Position numbers and translations under genes: made by a program. DNA of 12,030 nucleotides from contig JAPDQM010000122.1 in NCBI GenBank assembly GCA_034505795.1, positions 1 through 12,030 on the forward strand, read 5' to 3'. The notes beneath the pieces are model-generated. The model made no database searches, was not told the origin of the DNA, and saw only the letters and a list, made by a program, of their open reading frames with translations. Positions 1-5,808 of this stretch are shown here, piece by piece (within the stretch, counting starts at the first letter, position 1; each line of letters starts with the position of its first letter). The stretch is from Thermofontimicrobium_A sp034505795 (GTDB lineage Bacteria > Zhuqueibacterota > Zhuqueibacteria > Thermofontimicrobiales > Thermofontimicrobiaceae).

Positions 1-1055
1 CGGACCATGGGGCGCTCGGTCATGAAATCATTGCCACAGCCGCTGTAACTCAGAAAGCGACCGACTGAATCCAGGCGAAAATAATATTTCTTGTCGATAT
101 ATTTGAAGGGATTGAGGTCATAGTCGGAGACGTGATTGTACACCACATCCATGATCACAGCAATGCCTTTTCGATGCAGGGCTTTGACCATATCCTTGAA
201 TTCAGTCACCTGTCGGCCCTGTATACCGCAATAGCCCCCCGGCGCTAAATTTCCATCGGTGGCGTAGTACGATTCGGGCGCGAAGAAATAGGAGGTCATG
301 TAGCCCCAATGGTTTCGGGCGTAAGGATTCCAGGAATTGATTTTCGCTGCCGATGAATCGTTGTAAGGCGGCTCAATATTGGCAAATTCCTGACAGGGCA
401 ACAGTTCCACCGCGTTGATGCCCAGATCCAGCAGATAGTCCAATCCGCCGATTCGGCCGGTTTCGCATAAGCCAAGATAGGTGCCGGCGTGCTCAACACC
501 GGCGCTGGGATGGATCGTCATGTCCCGGACGTGCATTTCATAGATGATCAAATCCTGGATCGGTGTGTTCATCCACGTATCGCCTTCCCAATCGTATGCA
601 TCGCTGACGATCAGGCTACGGGCAGCATGCTGGTAGTCGTTTCGGGTCACTACGGCTCGGGCATAGGGATCGGCTACAATAACTTTGGGATCGAACATAG
701 ACGCGCGATCGTTGCGGCCATGGATGCGATAGCCATAATAAAGCCCATATTGCTCTCCGGGCAAGGAATACTCCCAGACGCCATCCGGATCTTTTTGCAT
801 GGGAAATTCTTTGCCAGTCGGGCTATCATGGGTGGCAAAGGTCACCAGCGTCACGCCAGTGGCATTGGGGGCAAAAAGTCGAAAAATGGTATTGCCAGCA
901 GCCATGGTGGCTCCCAGTGGTTTGGACGAGTAGAATCGATTGAGCTCTGGATAAAAATCGGGATAGCGAATCTGGCCACGGCTCACCAGGGGGAAGAGTA
1001 GCATTAAAGCCAGTAGCATTGAAAATTGATCATGCAGCGAACAAAGAACTTTCAT
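1..1055 (-). CDS. Secreted GH13 pullulanase / debranching-type glycosidase (N-terminal 351 residues; runs off left edge)
   Basis: This is probably an exported alpha-glucan debranching enzyme that cleaves alpha-1,6 links in pullulan, starch or glycogen. Residues 1-28 have a basic start, a Leu-rich core and a small-residue end (LVSRGQ), as in a Sec signal peptide. Residues 50-112 resemble the CBM48-like domain before GH13 catalytic domains (FRLFAPNA...GYRI). The barrel begins near 168 with IIYEMHVRD. Conserved region I is DVVYNHV (303-309), and YSGCGNDF (337-344) is typical of the pullulanase/GlgX group. Catalytic Asp and Glu residues would lie beyond the left edge. The ATG at 1055 follows AGGAG by about 8 nt. 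ATG at residue 13 is an alternative start that would shorten the signal peptide. The domain is recognised from memory of family motifs; whether it is GH13_13, 13_14 or GlgX-like is open. Confidence 0.85.
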   Translation of the reverse strand, partial: MKVLCSLHDQFSMLLALMLLFPLVSRGQIRYPDFYPELNRFYSSKPLGATMAAGNTIFRLFAPNATGVTLVTFATHDSPTGKEFPMQKDPDGVWEYSLPGEQYGLYYGYRIHGRNDRASMFDPKVIVADPYARAVVTRNDYQHAARSLIVSDAYDWEGDTWMNTPIQDLIIYEMHVRDMTIHPSAGVEHAGTYLGLCETGRIGGLDYLLDLGINAVELLPCQEFANIEPPYNDSSAAKINSWNPYARNHWGYMTSYFFAPESYYATDGNLAPGGYCGIQGRQVTEFKDMVKALHRKGIAVIMDVVYNHVSDYDLNPFKYIDKKYYFRLDSVGRFLSYSGCGNDFMTERPMV

Positions 1056-1230
1056 ACATCAATCTCCTATGATATTTTTTTGCAGGGCCAGGGCAATACA
1101 CCAGGCACGCGGAAATGAATCCATGAGGATTGCATGGCGAAGGGCAGAACATGCTCAAACCGTTCCGCGACACATAACCCGGAATACTTCGCGGTGGCAT
1201 CGCCTAAAAAATAATTCCGCGGTGTGGAGG

Positions 1231-1259
1231 AATATAATAGAAAAAAATGAAGAAAGCAA
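1231..1259 (-). promoter_or_regulatory. Candidate sigma-70-like promoter for the GH13 gene
   Basis: On the minus strand, TTGCTT (1259-1254) is followed after 17 nt by TATATT (1236-1231). It lies immediately past the terminator hairpin of the sigma operon and would give a leader of about 170 nt. The spacing is ideal, but the AT-rich context makes a chance match possible. Confidence 0.4.
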
Positions 1260-1302
1260 CGAAAGAAATGCCCTGATACAGGCTCAAAGCCGTTATCAGG
1301 GC
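1260..1302 (-). terminator. Hairpin terminator of the sigma operon
   Basis: GCCCTGATA (1270-1278) pairs perfectly with TATCAGGGC (1294-1302). An inner GGCT/AGCC stem closes a CAA triloop, with a 2+2 internal loop between the two stems. Read leftward, the stem is followed by ATTTCTTTCG, a T-rich but broken tract. It lies 62 nt past the stop of the YbjQ-family gene and ahead of the GH13 gene, so it most likely ends the sigma/anti-sigma transcript. Confidence 0.7.
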
Positions 1303-1363
1303 TCGCTGCTTTAACAATGAAAGGCTAAACTGGACGTATCATTGGCTCGGGTTCAGGCACAGC

Positions 1364-1678
1364 TCATTCGATCACCACGGCAGTACCATACGCAATGATC
1401 TCAGCCGCGGCACCCATAACATAGCTAGTGGCTAGCCGGACATCGACAATGGCATTGGCGCCCAACGCTTCGGCCGCTTTTCTCATCCGATCGATTGATT
1501 GCTCCCGGGATTCGGCCAGCAATTTGGTATACTCTTCGATTTCACCGCCGACGATATTTTTCAACACAGCCAGGATGTCTTTGCCGATATGTCGCGCCCG
1601 AATGGTATTCCCTTTCACCAGGCCCAGCGTTTTCACGATTTTCTTGCCAGCGATAGTGCTTGACGTTGCGATAATCAT
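1364..1678 (-). CDS. YbjQ/UPF0145 family protein (putative heavy-metal-binding domain)
   Basis: This 104-residue protein has the length and pattern of the YbjQ/UPF0145 family: it starts MIIATSSTIAGKKIV, has an Arg-rich middle helix (ESREQSIDRMRKAAEALGANAIV, in two parts around 57-79), then a strand with G-A-A-A-E and a closing YGTAVVI. The family forms small oligomeric alpha/beta folds. It is annotated in databases as putative heavy-metal binding, but its function is not settled, and no Cys or His cluster is visible here. AAGGAG (1691-1686) lies 7 nt before the ATG, inside the end of the anti-sigma gene. The ATG overlaps the anti-sigma stop by 4 nt (ATGA), so translation is probably coupled. 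It may act in an envelope stress response together with the sigma pair. Confidence 0.85.
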   Translation of the reverse strand: MIIATSSTIAGKKIVKTLGLVKGNTIRARHIGKDILAVLKNIVGGEIEEYTKLLAESREQSIDRMRKAAEALGANAIVDVRLATSYVMGAAAEIIAYGTAVVIE

Positions 1679-2142
1679 CTTTGTATCTCCTTATATGGAT
1701 CGGACTTGTGAATGAAAAATTTTTCTCGGATGACCGAGACGATGAGAATAACCAGCCCCAGAATGACAGCGATGATACCGATCTTAATGATGCCCTCGAG
1801 TTGCGGGTCAGCAATGATGGCCTCCACCCCCTTAAAGATGCCGTAGGTCAATAAAATAACGGCGCCAATGGAAAAGATAATCCAGGCAACACCCCGCTCG
1901 AGGCGGTTATATATTCTGGTCCAGTAGTTGTCCCAGACCTCGGGAGATGGTGATTTGAATTTCATGGCTTGGGTAACCTCCTTCAGTTGTTCAAAGCGTT
2001 TCCATTCATCCGCCCGCGCGCGGTCCTGGTTGACCAGATGCTGAAATTCAGCCCATTGCTCAGGCGTCAGCTCGTTGTCAATGGCCCCCATGAGCAGGAG
2101 CTGAAACCGTTCGGCGCTATTGGCGGTTGTTTGATCACTCAT
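1675..2142 (-). CDS. Membrane anti-sigma factor-like protein, cysteine-free, two TM helices
   Basis: This 155-residue protein is probably the anti-sigma partner of the ECF sigma factor encoded just upstream. Residues 10-80 resemble a helical anti-sigma domain (LLLMGAIDNELTPEQWAEF, then a helix to about 60), the layout of zinc-type anti-sigma N termini. However, the protein has no cysteine, so the HxxxCxxC zinc site is absent. Two hydrophobic segments follow, about 84-108 and 117-138, with a short basic C terminus (KFFIHKSDPYKEIQR). The cytosolic N-terminal domain would hold the sigma factor at the membrane. With only about 8 residues between the helices, no sizeable periplasmic sensor domain is present, so any signal must come through the membrane or a partner. 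GGAGA precedes the ATG by 9 nt. It overlaps the sigma gene by 8 nt. The function rests on context and weak similarity. Confidence 0.72.
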   Translation of the reverse strand: MSDQTTANSAERFQLLLMGAIDNELTPEQWAEFQHLVNQDRARADEWKRFEQLKEVTQAMKFKSPSPEVWDNYWTRIYNRLERGVAWIIFSIGAVILLTYGIFKGVEAIIADPQLEGIIKIGIIAVILGLVILIVSVIREKFFIHKSDPYKEIQR

Positions 2143-2704
2143 GGAAATATGTCTCCATCTTTTGTTTCAGAGCTTTTCGAGCATGGAACAGCCGCGACAT
2201 CACGGTGCCGATGGGGCAATCCAGCGTCTCCGCAATCTCCTGATAGGAAAATTCTTGAAAATCTTTGAGCATAATCATCTCGCGCTCCTGCGGCTTCAGT
2301 TCCTCGATAGCCGTCCAGAGCGCCTCGATCATCTCCTGCCGTTCCACCGCTGCGGTGATATCCTGAGTGCTGTCGGTAATCTGGAGAATCGACGCCTCAC
2401 CAATGGCTGAAAATGAACGCGCATGTCGGGCGGTGTCCCGAAGATGATTGAAGCAAAGATTTCTCAGAATCTGGTAATACCAGGTAAAGAACTTTTGCTC
2501 GGGATTTAGCCGATCGATCGAGCGATAGCCGCGTACAAAAGCCTCCTGCGACAGGTCAAGCGCGTGCTCATGACTGCCCACCAGCCCCAGGGCGATAAAA
2601 TAGGCACGTTTCATGTATCTGGTCACCAGATGACCATAGGCCTGCCGATCGCCTTGCTGGCAGCGGAGAATTATCGAGCGTTCATCGAGATCCGGTTCTT
2701 CCAT
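2135..2704 (-). CDS. ECF-type RNA polymerase sigma factor
   Basis: This 189-residue sigma-70 family factor has the two-domain ECF layout. Region 2 spans about 23-91, including DLSQEAFVRGYRSIDRL and FFTWYYQILRNLCFNHLRD for core binding and -10 recognition. A variable linker covers 92-130. Region 4 spans about 131-183, with the helix-turn-helix FSYQEIAETLDCPIGTVMSR and RLFHARKALK for -35 binding. There is no sigma region 1 or 3 and no extra C-terminal domain. The gene leads an operon with an anti-sigma-like gene (8-nt overlap) and a YbjQ gene (4-nt overlap). No clear Shine-Dalgarno sequence is seen; a short hairpin ends 2 nt before the ATG. An in-frame stop a few codons upstream supports the start. 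Its target promoters cannot be read from this window. Confidence 0.93.
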   Translation of the reverse strand: MEEPDLDERSIILRCQQGDRQAYGHLVTRYMKRAYFIALGLVGSHEHALDLSQEAFVRGYRSIDRLNPEQKFFTWYYQILRNLCFNHLRDTARHARSFSAIGEASILQITDSTQDITAAVERQEMIEALWTAIEELKPQEREMIMLKDFQEFSYQEIAETLDCPIGTVMSRLFHARKALKQKMETYFHE

Positions 2705-2706
2705 AG

Positions 2707-2729
2707 AGTGAACTCATGTTTCATTCACT
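2707..2729 (-). promoter_or_regulatory. Hairpin directly upstream of the sigma factor start codon
   Basis: On the minus strand AGTGAA and TTCACT are separated by 11 nt, and the stem ends 2 nt before the ATG. The loop holds ATGAG, the only weak ribosome-binding match nearby. If formed in the mRNA it could limit initiation. A six-pair stem is small and may be chance. Confidence 0.3.
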
Positions 2730-2773
2730 GATACACTCAGGAGGGAAATTTATTCAAACCAATTTATCGTTGA

Positions 2774-2848
2774 ACTGACCGGTCGCTCGTAGTGACTGGT
2801 CAGTCAGGTACGCGTTTACTGACCGGTCGCTTGGAGCGACCGGTCAGT
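2774..2848. repeat. Palindromic hairpin array A (two units, 44-bp period)
   Basis: Two 31-nt palindromes (2774-2804 and 2818-2848) are joined by a 13-nt spacer, CAGGTACGCGTTT. Each has arms ACTGACCGGTC and GACCGGTCAGT, three further pairs and a triloop. The first copy carries one C-to-T change in the right arm, giving a G.T wobble. Inner triplets are GCT/AGT in the first and GCT/AGC in the second, with triloops CGT and TGG. The array starts 70 bp upstream of the sigma start codon. The same unit recurs in array B. The DNA is nearly self-complementary, so either transcript could fold. Confidence 0.9.
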
Positions 2849-2982
2849 AAAAGTAATCCATTTGTCAGTTAACGCCCGGAAAAGGGCTTTGATTATTCAG
2901 ATAATACAAAAAATTTTAGCCAAATGCAATAGCGATGTGCAGCGGTTGCTTTCATGCGAGGTGCAGACAGGGGGGGCTTTTC
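2849..2982. other. Spacer between palindrome arrays A and B
   Basis: I see no gene in these 134 bases. A small hairpin GCCC-GGAAAA-GGGC (2874-2887) followed by TTT could be a weak plus-strand stop signal. The sequence is AT-rich in the middle and has a run of seven G (2970-2976) just before array B. The bases after the last unit of each array are alike (TAAAA, then a TTACC- or TAATCC-like stretch and ATTT), so the repeated segment may extend a little past the palindromes. Confidence 0.4.
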
Positions 2983-3101
2983 ACTGACCGGTCGCTCGTA
3001 GTGACCGGTCAGTCAGATACGCGTTTACTGACCGGTCACTCGTAGTGACCGGTCAGTCAGGTACGCGTTTACTGACCGGTCGCTCATAGCGACCGGTCAG
3101 T
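2983..3101. repeat. Palindromic hairpin array B (three units, 44-bp period)
   Basis: Three 31-nt palindromes (2983-3013, 3027-3057, 3071-3101) share perfect 11-nt arms ACTGACCGGTC / GACCGGTCAGT and 13-nt spacers (CAGATACGCGTTT, then CAGGTACGCGTTT). The inner pairs change together: GCT/AGT, ACT/AGT and GCT/AGC, with triloops CGT, CGT and CAT. Each makes a stem of about 14 bp. The array ends 25 bp before the -35 box of the lipoprotein promoter. It resembles repetitive extragenic palindromes more than a binding-site cluster, but either reading is possible. Confidence 0.92.
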
Positions 3102-3126
3102 AAAATGTTACCATTTTTTTGCTTGA

Positions 3127-3155
3127 TTGCCAAACAAAAATTTTTATATTATAAT
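3127..3155 (+). promoter_or_regulatory. Sigma-70-like promoter of the lipoprotein gene
   Basis: TTGCCA (3127-3132) and a perfect TATAAT (3150-3155) are separated by 17 nt. Transcription would start near 3162, giving a leader of about 70 nt to the lipoprotein ATG. This is the best promoter match in the window, and it suggests the housekeeping sigma rather than the adjacent ECF factor drives this gene. Confidence 0.65.
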
Positions 3156-3230
3156 TAAAACAACAGCTCTTCAGCCACGGGACGATAGCTATCAAAATCA
3201 CGATATTCAATCGAGGAGGTAAGTGAGGCA

Positions 3231-3437
3231 ATGAAACGCTGGTTGACTACCCCGATCGCACTTTTATGCATCATCGGCATAGGCCTGATCGTAACCAGTT
3301 GCACGAAAAGAGATGCAGCGAAAAGAAGCCAAACCGTCTCCGAGCAGAAAATCGAAACCTCCTCCGTCCCTGATACGCTGGTTGTCCCGGACACGTTGGT
3401 TGTCCCTGATACGACCGGACTGTTCGAGGAAGAGTAA
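3231..3437 (+). CDS. Small lipoprotein with VPDTLV repeats
   Basis: This 68-residue precursor begins with Lys-Arg, then a hydrophobic stretch (about 8-20) and a lipobox VTSC with Cys24 as the predicted lipidated residue, so the mature part is about 45 residues. That part is charged and ends in three six-residue repeats (VPDTLV, VPDTLV, VPDTTG; residues 46-63) followed by LFEEE. The underlying 18-bp repeats (3366-3419) differ mainly at synonymous sites, which supports real translation. GAGGAGGT (3213-3220) lies 10 nt before the ATG. It is transcribed divergently from the sigma operon and has its own promoter and terminator. I recognise no family. A Pro-rich acidic tail suggests an extended linker at the envelope surface or in the periplasm. 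Confidence 0.78.
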   Translation: MKRWLTTPIALLCIIGIGLIVTSCTKRDAAKRSQTVSEQKIETSSVPDTLVVPDTLVVPDTTGLFEEE

Positions 3438-3494
3438 GGTGGCAAATGTCCATTGTCGTTGCGCATTAAATGGATGACCTCGCCGCCAATGCTC

Positions 3495-3524
3495 AGGAGA
3501 GAACGATTCGCTCCTACCTTTTTT
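3495..3524 (+). terminator. Rho-independent terminator of the lipoprotein gene
   Basis: AGGAG (3495-3499) pairs with CTCCT (3511-3515); inside it, after one A.G mismatch, GAA pairs with TTC around a CGA triloop. ACC and six T (3519-3524) follow. It lies 58 nt past the lipoprotein stop codon. Confidence 0.7.
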
Positions 3525-3618
3525 CACGATGTCTTGCCAACTGAATGTAGCCAAATTGATTGCTACGCTTGAAATGTCTCGCCATTGAATCATCATCCCG
3601 TTGAAGTGTTCCATGACC

Positions 3619-3631
3619 GAACAAATTGTTC
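3619..3631. repeat. Short palindrome GAACAA-A-TTGTTC
   Basis: Six-base arms are separated by one base in the intergenic stretch between the lipoprotein terminator and the signalling gene. It could be an operator. It resembles a LexA box of the GAAC-N4-GTTC kind but has five central bases, so I do not call it one. Confidence 0.3.
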
Positions 3632-3695
3632 AAGGGTTTTTTAACAAATTTCAAGGCTAACAATTATAATAACAGCCAATAACAAAATTGAATTT

Positions 3696-3757
3696 TGTAA
3701 TTCTTTGTAATTTTGCCAATAACACTTTTGTAATCGGTTGGCATATAGATTGTAATT
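3696..3757 (+). promoter_or_regulatory. Four direct TGTAAT repeats upstream of the signalling gene
   Basis: TGTAAT(T) occurs at 3696, 3706, 3729 and 3751, all in the same direction, with steps of 10, 23 and 22 bp, close to whole DNA turns. CCAATAACA is also repeated (3676-3684 and 3716-3724). The region is AT-rich and contains no gene. A weak -10-like TATAGA (3744-3749) lacks a good -35. It may be a binding region for a regulator of the gene at 3868; this is inference from layout only. Confidence 0.35.
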
Positions 3758-3778
3758 GATACCGCCAGGAGACTCAAT

Positions 3779-3826
3779 ATGAAGGTGCGCTACTGCTTAT
3801 TGCGCCAAGATGATGGGGGACCGTAG
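3779..3826 (+). other. Short ORF with strong ribosome-binding site: leader peptide or frameshifted 5' end of the next gene
   Basis: ATG at 3779 follows CAGGAG by 7 nt and encodes 15 residues (MKVRYCLLRQDDGGP) before a stop at 3824. A run of five G lies at 3815-3819. Adding one G there would carry this frame through the stop and into the frame of the gene at 3868, adding 30 residues to its N terminus. It is therefore either a leader ORF, or the true start of that gene split by a frameshift or a base-calling error. Confidence 0.4.
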
Positions 3827-3867
3827 CCAATGAATTCCTTGATCATAACGGTTGTGGAGAGACGAAA

Positions 3868-5280
3868 ATGGAATCCAAAGTCATATTGCCACGCTATCAC
3901 TACGCCACTGCGGTTGCTCCGATATCGTCACCGGATACTGCTGGACCGGAATTGCGGTCAGCGGACCGGGGCCTGGTGGTAGCAACCAGCAAAATCAAGC
4001 CCAATCTGGTGTTCCTGGATCTATGCGTTCCTCGGGAACAGCCGCCCGATATGATCCGAAAACTGTATCCAGATCGGATATTTGGCGATGCCCCGGTTGC
4101 AATTATTGCCTCGGATACCCATCAAGACGGGAGCCAGGCCCTGTCCGCGATGAGATTTTTGGGTTATTATTATGATGCTTCGGTGCAACAGGGTGCGTTC
4201 AAAACTTTGGGCGCGCAGCGCTTTACAATCGAGAGCCGGGGATTCTACGAAAAATTGTTGCTACAACAGTTCAAAGAGATATTATTGGCCAGCCATCAAT
4301 TGAACCATGACCTGACTTCGGAAGCGGCGCTAGGTGGCGTTCTACAAGCGCTGCTGCTTTTTGATAGAAAGCAACGTCATGAATATCGCTTCCCTATGAT
4401 CGAAGATGACCTGGATCCAGCCCAGGAGGCACTCGTAGAGCTGGTTGAGTTCTGTCCTTCATGCCTCCAATATGATATTCGGCTTAATTACTCATGCCCA
4501 ACATGTCGGTCTGTAAATTTGAAATCATCAGTGAATATGCAAACCATGAACCTATTGTTTGAATGCCAGCATTGCGGCAGGCGAATGAATCAGCCGTCGC
4601 TGCGGGGCCGATGTCGCAAATGCAACAAACAATTTCCGAGCGAAAAATTGATCGCCCCAACCCTTTATCGTTATGAAATTGATGATGGGCAACTGAATAT
4701 CCAGCTAAACCATGCGATGAAAGCCATCGAAGCCCCGGTGGCGACTGAGGAACAGGCGCCAACCGTGGTGACCTCTGCGCAAACGTCTACTACGGTCGTG
4801 GCGCAAACGAATTACCTCCCGCTGGCATTCCGAGAGGCCAAGATCAGCTATATTCCTCCCATTCAATTCCAGGAACGGCTTACTAATGAAATCAATCTTG
4901 CCCGTGCCAAAAAGGAAGAAATCACCCTGATGTCGGTCAAGCTGCCCAATCTGCCGCTGGTCTATGCCATAGATGATACCAAAGTCATGGTCAGCGTCTA
5001 CAAAGCGATTATTTATTATATTTCAGATTTCTTGAGATTCCGGGATGCCATGAGTTTCAACCTGGATCAGCAAAAGATTATTGTGATCCTGCCCGCCACG
5101 CCACTAAAACTGGCTAAAATAATTGCACGGAAGATCATTAACCAACTGTATCAGTTTCGGCAGTATTTTCAGGTGGACATTAATCTTGCCAGTTTTCCCC
5201 AGGATGGCAAATCGGCAGATGAAATTTTGACCATGCTGGAGTTGGGTCTGGAAAAGGTTCAATTCGAGAAATCCTTGTAA
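3868..5280 (+). CDS. Receiver-like / zinc-ribbon (TackOD1-like) / degenerate GGDEF signalling protein
   Basis: This 470-residue cytoplasmic protein looks like a signalling adaptor. Residues 15-110 resemble a response-regulator receiver: KPNLVFLDLCVP carries the phospho-acceptor-type Asp51 and VAIIASD follows, but the first strand with its acidic pair is not visible. A helical stretch covers 125-192. Two zinc ribbons follow: C196/C199 with C210/C213, and C233/C236 with C249/C252, an arrangement I associate with the TackOD1 output domain. A Thr/Val/Gln linker (290-315) leads to a GGDEF-like domain (332-465) with the closing pattern SFPQDGKSADEIL, but the GGDEF loop is replaced around 398-405 by LDQQKIIV, so diguanylate cyclase activity is unlikely. 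GGAGA precedes the ATG by 7 nt. The gene stands alone, with no kinase nearby. An upstream start at 3779 is possible with a frameshift. Confidence 0.8.
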   Translation: MESKVILPRYHYATAVAPISSPDTAGPELRSADRGLVVATSKIKPNLVFLDLCVPREQPPDMIRKLYPDRIFGDAPVAIIASDTHQDGSQALSAMRFLGYYYDASVQQGAFKTLGAQRFTIESRGFYEKLLLQQFKEILLASHQLNHDLTSEAALGGVLQALLLFDRKQRHEYRFPMIEDDLDPAQEALVELVEFCPSCLQYDIRLNYSCPTCRSVNLKSSVNMQTMNLLFECQHCGRRMNQPSLRGRCRKCNKQFPSEKLIAPTLYRYEIDDGQLNIQLNHAMKAIEAPVATEEQAPTVVTSAQTSTTVVAQTNYLPLAFREAKISYIPPIQFQERLTNEINLARAKKEEITLMSVKLPNLPLVYAIDDTKVMVSVYKAIIYYISDFLRFRDAMSFNLDQQKIIVILPATPLKLAKIIARKIINQLYQFRQYFQVDINLASFPQDGKSADEILTMLELGLEKVQFEKSL

Positions 5281-5740
5281 GGAGGAATCTGTATGGATTG
5301 ATAACTTCGGGGTAAACAGATTTCTCTCCACCGACTTATCTTTGGCGTCCACCGAACAACCCCGAAGGGCTGATATGTTTGTAGATAGCTCTTAGCGGAG
5401 TTGAAAATCGTTGAAGCATGCTTAAGTTGACGCACATAGCCGTTTGGGGGACGGTCAAAGGTTTTTTAAAATGGACTGGTTCAAAAAATACAAATGGTCG
5501 AATAGGCCCTGAATGACTATTTCTCTTCGATGGAGCGGTGATGGTTGAAAAAGTGATGGCATAATTTGCAATCAAAGACCAAATGAGGGCAGGTGATGCG
5601 ATTATTATCTCCTCGATAACACCAATGAAAGCAAATCTGAACTATTCTGAAATCCGAAATTTAAAATCAGAAATTCTTTAACCCGAATTTTGTTAAGAAA
5701 ATTCATCTGAAAAATTTGTTACTTTGAGCTAAAATTTCTA
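5281..5740. other. Intergenic stretch with inverted repeat and shared element
   Basis: I find no convincing gene here. CTTCGGGGT (5305-5313) pairs with ACCCCGAAG (5359-5367) around a 45-nt loop holding two copies of TCCACCGA (5327 and 5348). It has no T tract, so a terminator role for the preceding gene is uncertain. GGAGG at 5281 precedes ATGGATTGA at 5293, a strong ribosome-binding site in front of a two-codon frame. CGTTTGGGGGA (5441-5451) and TTTTTTAAAA (5462-5471) form an element that recurs near 8266. The 3' part is AT-rich. Confidence 0.4.
5441..5471 (+). repeat. Dispersed intergenic element, copy 1
   Basis: CGTTTGGGGGA followed 21 nt from its start by TTTTTTAAAA matches a second copy at 8266-8295. 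In this copy CCGT and ACGG flank the G run and could pair, with a T run after, so it might act as a weak terminator. Confidence 0.35.
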
Positions 5741-5769
5741 TTGCAACTCCACATCTTTTTTGCTATATT
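5741..5769 (+). promoter_or_regulatory. Sigma-70-like promoter with extended -10 for the winged-helix gene
   Basis: TTGCAA (5741-5746) and TATATT (5764-5769) are separated by 17 nt, and TGC directly before the -10 box makes an extended -10. Transcription would begin near 5776, about 33 nt before the ATG. Confidence 0.6.
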
Positions 5770-5808
5770 TTCTAGCCGTTAAAATGAGATAACCGTGAAG
5801 GAGGAAAA

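Noticed and set aside
489..1001. 170-codon plus-strand frame
   Set aside because: It lies antisense to the GH13 gene, whose frame shows clear family motifs; the plus-strand translation shows none.
2774..3101. Regular repeats as a CRISPR array
   Set aside because: The 13-nt spacers are almost identical, the repeats are full palindromes, and no cas genes are near.
3264..3614. 116-codon minus-strand frame over the lipoprotein and its terminator
   Set aside because: It has no ribosome-binding site, crosses a terminator and overlaps the lipoprotein frame that has a lipobox and synonymous repeat changes.
3619..3631. LexA box of the GAAC-N4-GTTC kind
   Set aside because: The centre has five bases instead of four and no SOS gene is adjacent.
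5336..5575. 79-codon minus-strand frame in the gap before the winged-helix gene
   Set aside because: No ribosome-binding site and no protein-like pattern.
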